DNA of 64,000 nucleotides. Origin: Agrobacterium tumefaciens (GTDB taxonomy: Bacteria; Pseudomonadota; Alphaproteobacteria; Rhizobiales; Rhizobiaceae). The notes below the pieces were generated by a model. It had not been told where the DNA came from and searched no databases. It saw only the letters and a list, made by a program, of their open reading frames with translations. This document shows positions 47,894 through 56,964 of this stretch, piece after piece (position 1 is the stretch's first letter; each line of letters opens with the position of its first letter). Position numbers and translations under genes: made by a program. The stretch covers positions 1,298,501 to 1,362,500 of the forward strand of contig NZ_CP072309.1 in the NCBI RefSeq assembly GCF_017726655.1, written 5' to 3'.

Positions 47894-49339
47894 TCAGCGG
47901 ACGAAGATATTGCGGAACTGCCAGGGATCGGACGTATCGATATTGTCAGGAAATAGTCCCGGACGTCCGTCGATCGGCGTCCAGTCGGTGTAATGCCCCT
48001 CAACGGGTCCGAGATAGGGACGTTGCACCTCAAGGCAGCGGCGGTAATCCATTTCGTCGGCTTCAACGATACCGGCTTCCGGATTTTCAATTGCCCAGAC
48101 CATGCCGGCCAACACGGCGGAACTCACCTGCAATCCGGTTGCATTCTGGTTCGGGGCAAGCGAACGCGCCTCCTGAAGCGTGAGGCGCGAGCCGTACCAA
48201 TAGGCGTTCTTGTCATGACCATAGAGCAGGACGCCCAATTCGTCGGCACCGTCGACAAGCTCATCCTCGGCAAGTACGTGCTGGATCGGCTGCGGGTTGC
48301 CGCCATTGCCGAACAGCTCGTGCAGGGACAGGATGGCGTCGTTGCAGGGATGGTAGGCATAGTGGCAGGTCGGTCGGTAGGTGACGTCGCCTTCATCGTT
48401 GCGGACGGTGAAGTAGTCGGAGATCGAGATCGCCTCGTTGTGCGTGACGAGAAAACCGTATTGCGGTCCGAGGCCCGGGCACCAGGTGCGCACCCGCGTA
48501 TTGGCGCCGGGCTGATCAAGATAGATCGCCGCCTTGTTTCCCTTCTTCTGCTTGTTGGCGTTCTTCGGCATCCAGTTTTCATGGGTGCCCCAACCAAGTT
48601 CGGCTGGCTGGAAACCTTCTGCGATGAAGCCTTCGACGGACCATGTGTTCCAGAACGCCCCGAATGGCTTCGGTTCTTTCGCCCGCTGGGTATCGCGCTC
48701 GGCCACATGCACACCTTTGACGCCAAGCTGTTTCATCAGCGTCGCCCAGCCTTGTCGGTCATCAGGCTGTGGTTCATCGATATCGAGGCCGGCATCGCTC
48801 GCGAGATTGACGAGGGCCTGTTTTACAAACCATGACACCATGCCCGGGTTGGCGCCGCAGGTGGAAACGGCCGTCGTACCACCAGGTTTGCGCGCCTTTT
48901 CCTTCAGCATGGTTTCCCGAAGGGAGTAATTCGTTCTGGAGGCGTTGTCGGCATCTCCATTGAAGTAAAAACCGGGCCATGGCTCCACCACGGTGTCGAT
49001 ATAGAGCATGCCGTGCTTACGACATATCCGCATCAGATCGACAGACGCGGCATCGACCGAAAGATTAACGCAGAAGCCCTGTCCCTGCACGCCTTTCAAA
49101 AGCGGCTTGAGAACGTCCTTGTAATTCTGCTTGGTGAGGTGGGTCTTGATGTGGCGAATGTTTCTCTCGGCCAGAAAGGGGGCGATGTCCTCCCGCGGAT
49201 CGATAACGACGAGCCGGGCCCTGTCGAAATTGAAATGACGTTCGATCAACGGAAGAGTACCGCGCCCGATGGAGCCGAAGCCGATCATGATGATGGGTCC
49301 GTCAATATTGCCGTAAATCGGGTAGCCTGCATCCGTCAT
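47894..49339 (-). CDS. hss: homospermidine synthase
   Basis: Hss makes sym-homospermidine from putrescine (or putrescine and spermidine) with NAD+ as recycled cofactor; homospermidine is a main polyamine of rhizobia. The 481-residue protein has the N-terminal Rossmann site IIMIGFGSIGRGTLPLIERH. Family segments include YIDTVVEPWPGFYF, STCGANPGMVSWFVKQAL and CHYAYHPCNDAILSLHEL. AAGGAAAA precedes the ATG. It is a single gene. Confidence 0.95.
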   Translation of the reverse strand: MTDAGYPIYGNIDGPIIMIGFGSIGRGTLPLIERHFNFDRARLVVIDPREDIAPFLAERNIRHIKTHLTKQNYKDVLKPLLKGVQGQGFCVNLSVDAASVDLMRICRKHGMLYIDTVVEPWPGFYFNGDADNASRTNYSLRETMLKEKARKPGGTTAVSTCGANPGMVSWFVKQALVNLASDAGLDIDEPQPDDRQGWATLMKQLGVKGVHVAERDTQRAKEPKPFGAFWNTWSVEGFIAEGFQPAELGWGTHENWMPKNANKQKKGNKAAIYLDQPGANTRVRTWCPGLGPQYGFLVTHNEAISISDYFTVRNDEGDVTYRPTCHYAYHPCNDAILSLHELFGNGGNPQPIQHVLAEDELVDGADELGVLLYGHDKNAYWYGSRLTLQEARSLAPNQNATGLQVSSAVLAGMVWAIENPEAGIVEADEMDYRRCLEVQRPYLGPVEGHYTDWTPIDGRPGLFPDNIDTSDPWQFRNIFVR

Positions 49340-49597
49340 TCGTCAATTTTCCTTTTTTAGCCAATAAGTAAGCTAGATCATAAAAGCGTGCCACAATAAA
49401 GGGCAGCTGGATGACGGACATATGACGATGGTCGCGGCACGATCCATCCTCGCGATCTTTTCACCATTTCTCCCACTACGAATTTAAGAAAGTTCGTCTA
49501 TAGTGGAACTCTTCTTTTCGTCCTTTGGTCCACAGGTTTGGAGGGGCTTTGGTCAGATGGTGAAAAGAAGTTTTTGCCATCGCAGGAGAGCTACCTG

Positions 49598-50506
49598 TTG
49601 AATGATCTGTTAGGGCGCGCCACGGCGCTTCAGAATGAAACGCCCGTTCTGATCGCTCTTTATGACTCCGGCGACCACTTGCGCCATGCCAATCCGTCAT
49701 TTCGGGAAAGCTTTCATCTGGCCGCTGACGATTTCCCCAGCTGGGCAGACATCATGCGGCTGAACCACCGGCTGCGCACCGGCGTCGTGATCCGCAACAA
49801 TGATTTCGAGGGATGGCTGCTTTCGGCGCAGTCCCGTCGCGGCAAGCTGCCATATCGAGCCTTCGAAATGGATCTTTACGACGGTCGCTGGTTCTGGATG
49901 ACCGAGACGGTGCAGCAGGATGGGTGGATGCTATGCGTCGCGAGCGACGTCACCGAATTGCGTCAGGGTTATCGCGCGCTGCGGCAGGACAGGGATCTGG
50001 CCGTGCGTGCCTCACAGACCGACGAGTTGACGGGAACGGCAAACCGCCGGTTCGTCTTTACAAAGCTTGCCGTGCAGGTAGATCAGGTCGCCAAAGGGCT
50101 TGAAGCGCCGTTCTGCCTCTGCACGTTCGACATCGATTTTTTCAAGCAGATCAACGACCGCTTCGGTCATAAATGCGGTGATGCGGTGTTGCGGGATTTT
50201 GTTGCTGTCGCTCATTCCGTCATCCGCCGCGTGGATTGTTTCGGCAGGATCGGCGGTGAGGAGTTCATGCTCATCCTGCCACGCAGTTCGGTCGCCGAAG
50301 GCCGGGAGACTGTGGAGCGACTGCTGCAGAGAGTCCGCCTTTCCAGACCTCTCTCCGAATTCCCGGATTTTTCCTACAGCTGCTCGGCCGGCCTGACGGC
50401 CTACCGCATCGGGGAAAGCGCGGACGATATTTTCATGCGCGCCGATCAGGCCCTTTACGCGGCGAAGGAAAAAGGCCGTGACCGGCTTCTGGCGGTCACC
50501 GTCTAA
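49598..50506 (+). CDS. PAS-GGDEF diguanylate cyclase
   Basis: The protein has an N-terminal PAS-like domain (ALYDSGDHLRHANPSFRESF) and a GGDEF domain with the active-site motif GGEEF in GRIGGEEFMLILP, DIDFFKQINDRFGHKCGD and ADQALYAAKEKGR. It should make cyclic di-GMP in the cytoplasm; no membrane span is seen. The TTG at 49598 has AGGAG 8 bp upstream. Another TTG at 49538 would add 20 residues. Its end overlaps the end of the converging aminotransferase-fold gene by 4 bp. Confidence 0.88.
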   Translation: MNDLLGRATALQNETPVLIALYDSGDHLRHANPSFRESFHLAADDFPSWADIMRLNHRLRTGVVIRNNDFEGWLLSAQSRRGKLPYRAFEMDLYDGRWFWMTETVQQDGWMLCVASDVTELRQGYRALRQDRDLAVRASQTDELTGTANRRFVFTKLAVQVDQVAKGLEAPFCLCTFDIDFFKQINDRFGHKCGDAVLRDFVAVAHSVIRRVDCFGRIGGEEFMLILPRSSVAEGRETVERLLQRVRLSRPLSEFPDFSYSCSAGLTAYRIGESADDIFMRADQALYAAKEKGRDRLLAVTV

Positions 50507-51138
50507 ATCAGCTCCGCTGCAATCAGTCCATACAACGAATTGCCAACGAAGAGCTTCCGGCCGGTCATCTCGTCGGGTTTGAGGGTCTGCCCGCGTGCTT
50601 TGCGTTCACGGATGAGTTCCGCGCGCAGCACACCCGGCAGAATGCCGCTATCCAGCGGTGGCGTCAGCATCGGTCCCTCAGGCATTTCCACAAAGATGCT
50701 CGTTGATGATCCCTCGCACAATTCGCCGCGCTCGTTGAGCAACAACACCTCATCCGCCTCGTCAGCCGGGAATTCGGCGCGGGCTGCGTCATAAGGCTCC
50801 CGCCGGGACGATTTGTGGCGATAGAAGGTGTCGGAAGAGTCGAGCCTGGTCTGTCGCGCAATGCGTACCCGCCACACTGTGGCCGGCTGCAAGGGTTCGA
50901 AGTCGGCGGTCTCGATGTCGAGTTCGCCCTTGTAGTTCATGACCAGTTTCACGCAGAGAGGCTTCTCGCCGCCCACCTTCTTTTCCATTAGCTGGACGGC
51001 ATTGACAGGTGCACGGAAACCAAGCGCATCGGCGGAACGCAATAGTCGGCGCATATGCTGGTCAATGCGCTGAAAGCCGGTCTGCGGTTCCCAGCGCAGC
51101 GTTTCCCTCAGGGTCAGATCGGCGGGTTTGCGTTTCAT
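50503..51138 (-). CDS. class-IV aminotransferase-fold protein (PabC-like)
   Basis: The 211-residue protein belongs to the PLP fold-type IV group. The PLP Lys is in YRHKSSRREPYDAA, EVLLLNERGELCEGSSTSIFV forms the cofactor site, and DSGILPGVLRAELI follows. Aminodeoxychorismate lyase for folate synthesis is the likeliest role, but branched-chain aminotransferase relatives cannot be excluded. The ATG at 51138 gives the family-like N-terminus (LTLRETLRWEP); a longer start adds 20 Arg-rich residues. Confidence 0.82.
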   Translation of the reverse strand: MKRKPADLTLRETLRWEPQTGFQRIDQHMRRLLRSADALGFRAPVNAVQLMEKKVGGEKPLCVKLVMNYKGELDIETADFEPLQPATVWRVRIARQTRLDSSDTFYRHKSSRREPYDAARAEFPADEADEVLLLNERGELCEGSSTSIFVEMPEGPMLTPPLDSGILPGVLRAELIRERKARGQTLKPDEMTGRKLFVGNSLYGLIAAELI

Positions 51139-51237
51139 GGCCTTTGCTCGTCGCCTGGGTTGTTCACTGGAATCTCTGCCGGCAGTATGAACCGACAAAG
51201 CTTGTCCGAAGTAGGATAGCTTTGCCGGCGGAAGAGA

Positions 51238-53088
51238 TTAAGCCTGTTCCTTATCCAGCCCTTCCAGTTCGTCAATCAGTCCTTCGATCATGGAAAGTCC
51301 TTTGTCCCAGAAGGACGGATCGGTTGCATCGAGGCCGAAGGGTTTCAGAAGCTCCGAATGATGCTTGGTGCCGCCGGCCTTCAGAAGCTCGAAATACTTC
51401 TCCTGGAAGCCGGTCTCGGCGTTTTGGTAAACCGCGTAGAGCGAGTTGACCAGGCAATCGCCGAAGGCATAGGCATAAACATAGAAAGGCGAGTGGATGA
51501 AATGGGGGATATAGGTCCACCATGTCTCATAACCCTCTGAAATGCGGATCGCCGGGCCCAGGCTTTCCGCCTGAACGGAGAGCCACAATTCGCCGATCTG
51601 CTCCGAGGTCAGCTCGCCCTCTTTTCGGGCGGTGTGCAGTTTCCTTTCGAATTCGTAGAAAGCAATCTGCCGCACGACCGTGTTGATCATGTCCTCGACC
51701 TTGCGCGCGAGCATGGCCTTGCGTTCGCGGACATCTTTCGTATCGTCGAGTAGCTTGCGGAAGGTCAGCATTTCCCCAAAGACCGACGCGGTTTCAGCCA
51801 GCGTCAGCGGGGTGGCGCACATCAGCGCGCCCTGTTCGCCGGCCAAGACCTGGTGCACGCCGTGGCCCAGCTCGTGGGCGAGCGTCATCACGTCACGCGG
51901 TTTGCCGAGGTAATTGACCAGCACGTAAGGATGAGCGGAAGGTACGGTCGGATGGGCGAAAGCGCCCGGCGCCTTGCCGGGGCGGGCGGGGGCGTCGATC
52001 CACTGTTCATCGAAGAATCTGCGCGCAATATCGGCCATCTCAGTGGCGAAAGCGCCATAGGCGGAAAGTACGGTGTCCTTCGCCTCATCCCAGGGAATGA
52101 TCGTGTTGGACGTATCAGGAAGCGGCGCGTTACGGTCCCAATAATTCATCTGCTCCATGCCGAGCCATTTCGCCTTCATGGCGTAATAACGATGCGAAAG
52201 GCGCGGATAGGCGTTCTTTACGGCGGCGGCCAATGCATCGACCACCTCGCGTTCGACGCGGTTGGCAAGATGGCGGCTGTCGGCGATATCCTCGAACTTG
52301 CGCCAGCGATCGGAAATGTCCTTGTCCTTGGCAAGCGTATTGGTGATGAGGGTGAAGACCCGCAGATTGTTTTTGAAGGTGGCGCTCAGCGCTTCCGCCG
52401 CTTTCTTTCGGGTCTCCGGCTCAGGCTCCTGCAGCATGTTGAGCGTGACTTCGAGTGGAAGGCTCGCGCCGTCAATGTCAAAACGCAGATCGGCCATGGT
52501 CTCATCGAACAGCCGATTGAAGGCTGCCGCACTGGTCATCGATTTTTCAAGGAAAAGCTGTTCCAACTGGTCGTCCAGCTGGTGCGGCTTGTCCTTGCGA
52601 AGATCGACCAGCCACGGACGATAATGTCCAGCGTCAGGATCGTTCTTCATGCACGCATCCATGACTGCATCATCGATTCGGTTGAGCTCGAGGGTAAAAA
52701 ACAGGAGATGGGCCGAGATATCCGTCAGCTTCGCCTGGGCATCGCCGTAGAGCTTGCCGTTCGCCGGGTTGGATGTATCGGAAAAATAGGTGAGGCCCGC
52801 AAAAGAACCGATACGGCCGATAAGATCGTCGAGTGCTTCATATTCCTTCAGCGCCGCGCCAATACCATCTCCACCGGAGGACTTTGCGGCCGCTTCAAGC
52901 TTGCCCTTCCATTTCTTCTCGAAAGCCGCCGCCATCGACGCCGCTTTCTCAAGATCGCCCTTATATTCCGGCGAATCTCCCGACGGATAGAGATCCGAGA
53001 GTTTCCAGCCTGGAAGGTCGCCGAGTGCAGCGCCGGACGTTTCGGCAAGCGAGAAGACGGGGTGCGAAGCGGGGCGGTTGAGGGTCAT
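51238..53088 (-). CDS. pepF: oligoendopeptidase F (M3 family)
   Basis: PepF is a cytoplasmic zinc metallopeptidase that degrades short peptides. The 616-residue protein has an N-terminal oligopeptidase F domain (ASMAAAFEKKWKGKL) and the catalytic zinc motif HELGHGVH at about residues 405-412 in VMTLAHELGHGVHQVL. The third ligand Glu lies in LAETASVFGEML. Length is standard for the pepF clade of alphaproteobacteria. GGACA precedes the ATG. Confidence 0.94.
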   Translation of the reverse strand: MTLNRPASHPVFSLAETSGAALGDLPGWKLSDLYPSGDSPEYKGDLEKAASMAAAFEKKWKGKLEAAAKSSGGDGIGAALKEYEALDDLIGRIGSFAGLTYFSDTSNPANGKLYGDAQAKLTDISAHLLFFTLELNRIDDAVMDACMKNDPDAGHYRPWLVDLRKDKPHQLDDQLEQLFLEKSMTSAAAFNRLFDETMADLRFDIDGASLPLEVTLNMLQEPEPETRKKAAEALSATFKNNLRVFTLITNTLAKDKDISDRWRKFEDIADSRHLANRVEREVVDALAAAVKNAYPRLSHRYYAMKAKWLGMEQMNYWDRNAPLPDTSNTIIPWDEAKDTVLSAYGAFATEMADIARRFFDEQWIDAPARPGKAPGAFAHPTVPSAHPYVLVNYLGKPRDVMTLAHELGHGVHQVLAGEQGALMCATPLTLAETASVFGEMLTFRKLLDDTKDVRERKAMLARKVEDMINTVVRQIAFYEFERKLHTARKEGELTSEQIGELWLSVQAESLGPAIRISEGYETWWTYIPHFIHSPFYVYAYAFGDCLVNSLYAVYQNAETGFQEKYFELLKAGGTKHHSELLKPFGLDATDPSFWDKGLSMIEGLIDELEGLDKEQA

Positions 53089-53257
53089 GGAACGTGTCCT
53101 TCTGATTATGCGTGCGAAGCATATGGGGACCTTGTTTCACGCGGCAATGGATAAAATGCAAGCAATTCTCAAAACTGGATGTTCAAGTCTCCCGTGCCAG
53201 AGTGCGGCATAAGGGACCGCATGAAGCAGGTCCATAAACCGGAAACCGGAGCTAAAA

Positions 53258-54805
53258 ATGACCGCGCATGTTCTCGTGATAGACGATGATCCCGTCCAGC
53301 GCCGCCTGCTCAAAAATGCGGTGGAACGTTATGGGCACCTCGCCTTGCTCGCCGAAAACGGCAAGGCGGGGCTCGAACTGCTCAAGCAATATAGCGGCGA
53401 GATCAACGTCATCGTCCTCGACCTCATGATGCCTGAAATGGACGGGCTTGCCTTTCTGAAAGCTGTCGGCGAACTCGGAACGGATGTTCCCGTGATCGTC
53501 CAGACGGGGCAGGGCGGCATCGATACCGTTGTGCAGGCCATGCGCGCAGGCGCCTTCGATTTTGTCGTTAAACCGGTTTCGCCGGAAAGGATCGGCGCTG
53601 CCATCTCCAATGCGCTCAAGCTTGACAGGAGAGAGGCAAAGGCTCGCACGGGTAGGCGCGGACGGAGCAATGCTGTGAATTTTACCGATATCGTTTCCGC
53701 AAGCCCGGCCATGCTGAGGGTCATCGACCTGGCGCAGCGTGCCGCCCAGTCCAGCATCCCCGTGGTGCTGGAGGGCGAATCCGGCGTCGGCAAGGAAATG
53801 GTCGCGCGGGCCATCCAGTCGGCTGGCGATAGGGCAAACAAGCCATTCATCACCGTCAATTGTGGTGCCATTCCCCATAATCTGGTGGAAAGCATTCTCT
53901 TCGGTCATGAAAAGGGTGCCTTTACGGGCGCGACGGAAAAACACATCGGCAAGTTCATGGAGGCGGATGGCGGCACGCTGTTCCTTGATGAGATCGGTGA
54001 TCTCCCGCTTGATGTGCAGGTAAAGCTGCTCCGCGCCGTCCAGCAGGGCGAAATCGAAACCGTCGGTTCCGCGCGGGTTCAGAAGGTGAATGTGCGGCTG
54101 ATTTCCGCCACCAACAAGAACCTTATCGAAGAGGTGAAGGAAGGTCGTTTCCGTGAGGACCTCTATTACCGCCTCAACGTTTTCCCGATCACCATTCCGG
54201 CACTGCGTCGTCGCAAGGAAGACATTCCGCATCTTGCACGGGTCTTCGCCGAGCGCTTTTCGGCGGAACAGAAGTTGCCCAATCCGGTTGGACTTGATGC
54301 GAGCGCGCTAGCCCTGCTCACGGCCTATGACTGGCCGGGTAATATCCGCCAGCTGGAGAACGCCGTTTTTCGCGCCGTCGTGCTGTCGCAGGGTGGGGAT
54401 CTGGCGGACTCAGATTTCCCGCAGATCGCGCTGCAACTGCCGGAATTTGCGACCGGGAATGATGCTGATGGCCTCGCGCCGTCGCCTTCCGGTGCGTCTC
54501 TGAAGCTGGCGGCCTATTCGCCGCCTCCGACGCCGGCCGCCGAGAACCACGCGGTGATCGAGGACGCCTCGGATATTTCCACCACCATCTATCGGGGTGG
54601 GAACCTGATCTCGAGCACTGACGATTCGGGCAATATCCGCAAACTGGCTGAGATCGAAGAAGAACTCATCCGTTTTGCTCTACGCTTTTATCGCGGGCAG
54701 ATGAGCCAGGTTGCAAGAAAGCTCGGCATCGGCCGCTCGACACTGTACCGCAAACTGAAGGATTATGGCATCGATCCTGATGATCCGCTTCGCGACGCCG
54801 CATGA
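53258..54805 (+). CDS. NtrC-type sigma-54-dependent response regulator
   Basis: The 515-residue protein has a receiver domain with Asp55 in VIVLDLMMPEMDG and an AAA+ domain with Walker A EGESGVGKEM. The sigma-54 contact loop is the intact GAFTGA, Walker B is GGTLFLDEIGD, and a Fis-type helix-turn-helix (SQVARKLGIGRSTLYRKLKDYG) ends the protein. It would drive -24/-12 promoters. No cognate kinase gene is adjacent. GGAG precedes the ATG. Confidence 0.93.
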   Translation: MTAHVLVIDDDPVQRRLLKNAVERYGHLALLAENGKAGLELLKQYSGEINVIVLDLMMPEMDGLAFLKAVGELGTDVPVIVQTGQGGIDTVVQAMRAGAFDFVVKPVSPERIGAAISNALKLDRREAKARTGRRGRSNAVNFTDIVSASPAMLRVIDLAQRAAQSSIPVVLEGESGVGKEMVARAIQSAGDRANKPFITVNCGAIPHNLVESILFGHEKGAFTGATEKHIGKFMEADGGTLFLDEIGDLPLDVQVKLLRAVQQGEIETVGSARVQKVNVRLISATNKNLIEEVKEGRFREDLYYRLNVFPITIPALRRRKEDIPHLARVFAERFSAEQKLPNPVGLDASALALLTAYDWPGNIRQLENAVFRAVVLSQGGDLADSDFPQIALQLPEFATGNDADGLAPSPSGASLKLAAYSPPPTPAAENHAVIEDASDISTTIYRGGNLISSTDDSGNIRKLAEIEEELIRFALRFYRGQMSQVARKLGIGRSTLYRKLKDYGIDPDDPLRDAA

Positions 54806-54932
54806 AGGGCTGAGCGACTTATTCCATCGCAGATCGTGAAATTCGTTAACTTCTGAGCAAGGATATCCGCTTACCGTCTATAAACCTCTTGTTAGTGGCT
54901 GATTCACTATATAGAGGAAGGTTGCATGTGTG

Positions 54933-54946
54933 TGGCAATTTTGCCA
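54933..54946. promoter_or_regulatory. palindrome upstream of the M15-type gene
   Basis: TGGCAA-TT-TTGCCA is a 14-bp inverted repeat about 36 bp before the following GTG start. It could be an operator. An imperfect AACCTCT...AGAGG-type stem lies just upstream. Confidence 0.35.
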
Positions 54947-54981
54947 TCGTGTCACCGTATTTGACGTTCATTTGAGGCAAT

Positions 54982-56886
54982 GTGACAGAAATTGTCTTCC
55001 AGGCGGGGATCGAATTGCCATATCTGCATCGGAATAACGCGCCGTCGACAAAGATCGCGCGCGGCTTGATCAAGGATATATGCACGAAGCTGTCGGCGCG
55101 CGCTGTCACCTTTGCCTGCCTGATGCTTGCCGCAATGCCATTTGTAGGAGTTTCGGCGACGGAAGCCGCCGCCGAAACGCGCAGCCTCAAACTGTATTAC
55201 ATCCATACACGTGAGAAGGCGGTCATCACCTTCAAGCGCAATGGCAAGTACGACCAGAAGGGTCTGCAGGAGCTGAACCGGTTCCTGCGTGACTGGCGGC
55301 GAAATCAGCCGACGCGGATGGACCCGCGTCTCTTCGATCTCGTCTGGGAAGTCTATCGCCGCAGCGGCGCTACCGATTACATCAACGTCGTATCGGCTTT
55401 CCGCTCGCCGGAGACGAATGGTCTGCTGCGCACGCGCACCAAGGGTGTTGCGGAAAAAAGCCAGCACATGCTCGGCAAGGCCATGGACTTTTATATCCCT
55501 GGCGTCAAGCTTTCCCGCCTTCGCGAGATTGGCATGCAGATGCAGATCGGCGGCGTCGGCTTCTATCCGACCTCGGGGTCGCCTTTCGTGCACATGGATG
55601 TCGGCGGCGTTCGCGCCTGGCCACGCATGAGCCGTCAGGAACTCGTTCGCATTTTCCCGAACGGCAACACGCTGCATCTTCCGTCCGATGGAAAGCCGCT
55701 TCCCGGTTATGAGCAGGCGATGGCGGATTATAAGAAGCGCGTCAGTTCGTCTTCCATTCAGGTCGCTTCCAGTGCAGGCGCCGGCCCGGCATCTTCCGGA
55801 GGCGGTAAACGCAAGACCCTTCTGCAGGCTCTCTTTGGTGGCGGTGACGAGGATGAAGATCCCGATAGCATCGCAGCACCCGAGCCCGCCGAACGTCCGG
55901 CGGTTGCTCGCCCGGCCGCGCCGCCGCAGGCGGCTCCAGAGCCTGAACCCACGATCGCCGTTGCTTCTGCCCAGCCGCTTCCTGGCGTGAGCGAGGCACC
56001 GCTGCCGACCGCTCGTCCGGCATTCGGTAACCCGCCGCCCGGCAATACCGGGCTTGCGACCGCGCTTTATTCACCGGCCCGCAATGCCGCGCAGGATGCC
56101 CTGCAGGCGGCGACCACACCGACGCCGACATCTGCGCCGGCCGAGCGCCAGCAATTTGCTGACCTGGCTCAGGTTTCCGTGCCAGTACCCACGCTTCTCG
56201 GCCCACGCGCCATGAAGGGTGATGCGGAGGGCTCTGTCTTGACCGCTTCTGCCGACGGTGCGACACCGGCGGCATCCGGCGAACTTGCGTCGGTTCCTGT
56301 CCCGGCAAACCGTCCGGCCGTTGCAGAAGCCCTGCTGGCGGCAGCCAACGCTGACGCTGAAGGCGAGGACGATCTTGCGGAAGCAAACGAGGATACGCTG
56401 TCGCCGACGGTCGTTGCCGCTCTTGAGCAGAGCGGACAGGCTGCCCGGTCGCAGGTCCAGTCAGCAGCTGCGCCGACGGCCGCGCCCTTCCCTGCTGCCG
56501 TTAATCACAAGGTCACCGTTGCTCCTGCAGAAACGGCCAAGGCTGAACCGCAGGCTGGTTTTGGTGATGCGTTTGATCTGAAGCCGTCCCTCAATGGCGG
56601 TCTCAGCGCCGGTCTGCCCACCAAGGGTTCGCGTCCCAGCAAGCAGGATGCCGCCGTGTCCCAGCAGGCGATGGTTGGTGGCGGACGCCTGACGCAGGAT
56701 TTGATCTCGGACTGGGCCCTTAACCAGAACAAGGGCACGACCGGTCGCTCGGTCAAGGCTCCACGTGTCGTCGCCAACCGCATGCTGAGCAACGACCGGT
56801 CGGCATCAGCGACGTCGGCGAGCTTCAAGCCCGGTGCCGTTGCAATCGAGTCCAGCCGCTTCAGCACACCTGTTAAGATGCACTGA
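54982..56886 (+). CDS. DUF882/YcbK-type M15 peptidase-like protein with long disordered tail
   Basis: The 634-residue product has a hydrophobic export segment at about 40-65 (FACLMLAAMPFVGVSATEAAA). A DUF882 (peptidase M15A-like) domain at about 70-245 has zinc-site residues in SAFRSPETN, SQHMLGKAMDFYIPG and PFVHMDVG. About 380 residues of Ala/Pro-rich low-complexity sequence follow. It probably acts on peptidoglycan in the periplasm. The GTG start is close to GAGG; an internal start just before the export segment is possible. Confidence 0.85.
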   Translation: MTEIVFQAGIELPYLHRNNAPSTKIARGLIKDICTKLSARAVTFACLMLAAMPFVGVSATEAAAETRSLKLYYIHTREKAVITFKRNGKYDQKGLQELNRFLRDWRRNQPTRMDPRLFDLVWEVYRRSGATDYINVVSAFRSPETNGLLRTRTKGVAEKSQHMLGKAMDFYIPGVKLSRLREIGMQMQIGGVGFYPTSGSPFVHMDVGGVRAWPRMSRQELVRIFPNGNTLHLPSDGKPLPGYEQAMADYKKRVSSSSIQVASSAGAGPASSGGGKRKTLLQALFGGGDEDEDPDSIAAPEPAERPAVARPAAPPQAAPEPEPTIAVASAQPLPGVSEAPLPTARPAFGNPPPGNTGLATALYSPARNAAQDALQAATTPTPTSAPAERQQFADLAQVSVPVPTLLGPRAMKGDAEGSVLTASADGATPAASGELASVPVPANRPAVAEALLAAANADAEGEDDLAEANEDTLSPTVVAALEQSGQAARSQVQSAAAPTAAPFPAAVNHKVTVAPAETAKAEPQAGFGDAFDLKPSLNGGLSAGLPTKGSRPSKQDAAVSQQAMVGGGRLTQDLISDWALNQNKGTTGRSVKAPRVVANRMLSNDRSASATSASFKPGAVAIESSRFSTPVKMH

Positions 56887-56912
56887 GCACGTTTATCTAT
56901 GGCCGAATGGCC

Positions 56913-56948
56913 AACAAAAAACCCGCCGGCGACGGCGGGTTTTTTGTT
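56913..56948. terminator. strong bidirectional intrinsic terminator
   Basis: A 15-bp perfect stem (left arm AACAAAAAACCCGCC) with loop GGCGAC has A-runs on one side and T-runs on the other. It can terminate both the M15-type gene and the converging pyruvate kinase gene. Confidence 0.92.
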
Positions 56949-56964
56949 GCGTGACGATAGTCTG

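Noticed and set aside
51853..53154. 433-codon plus-strand frame opposite pepF
   Set aside because: It is fully antisense to a well-supported PepF with intact HELGH; no family features.
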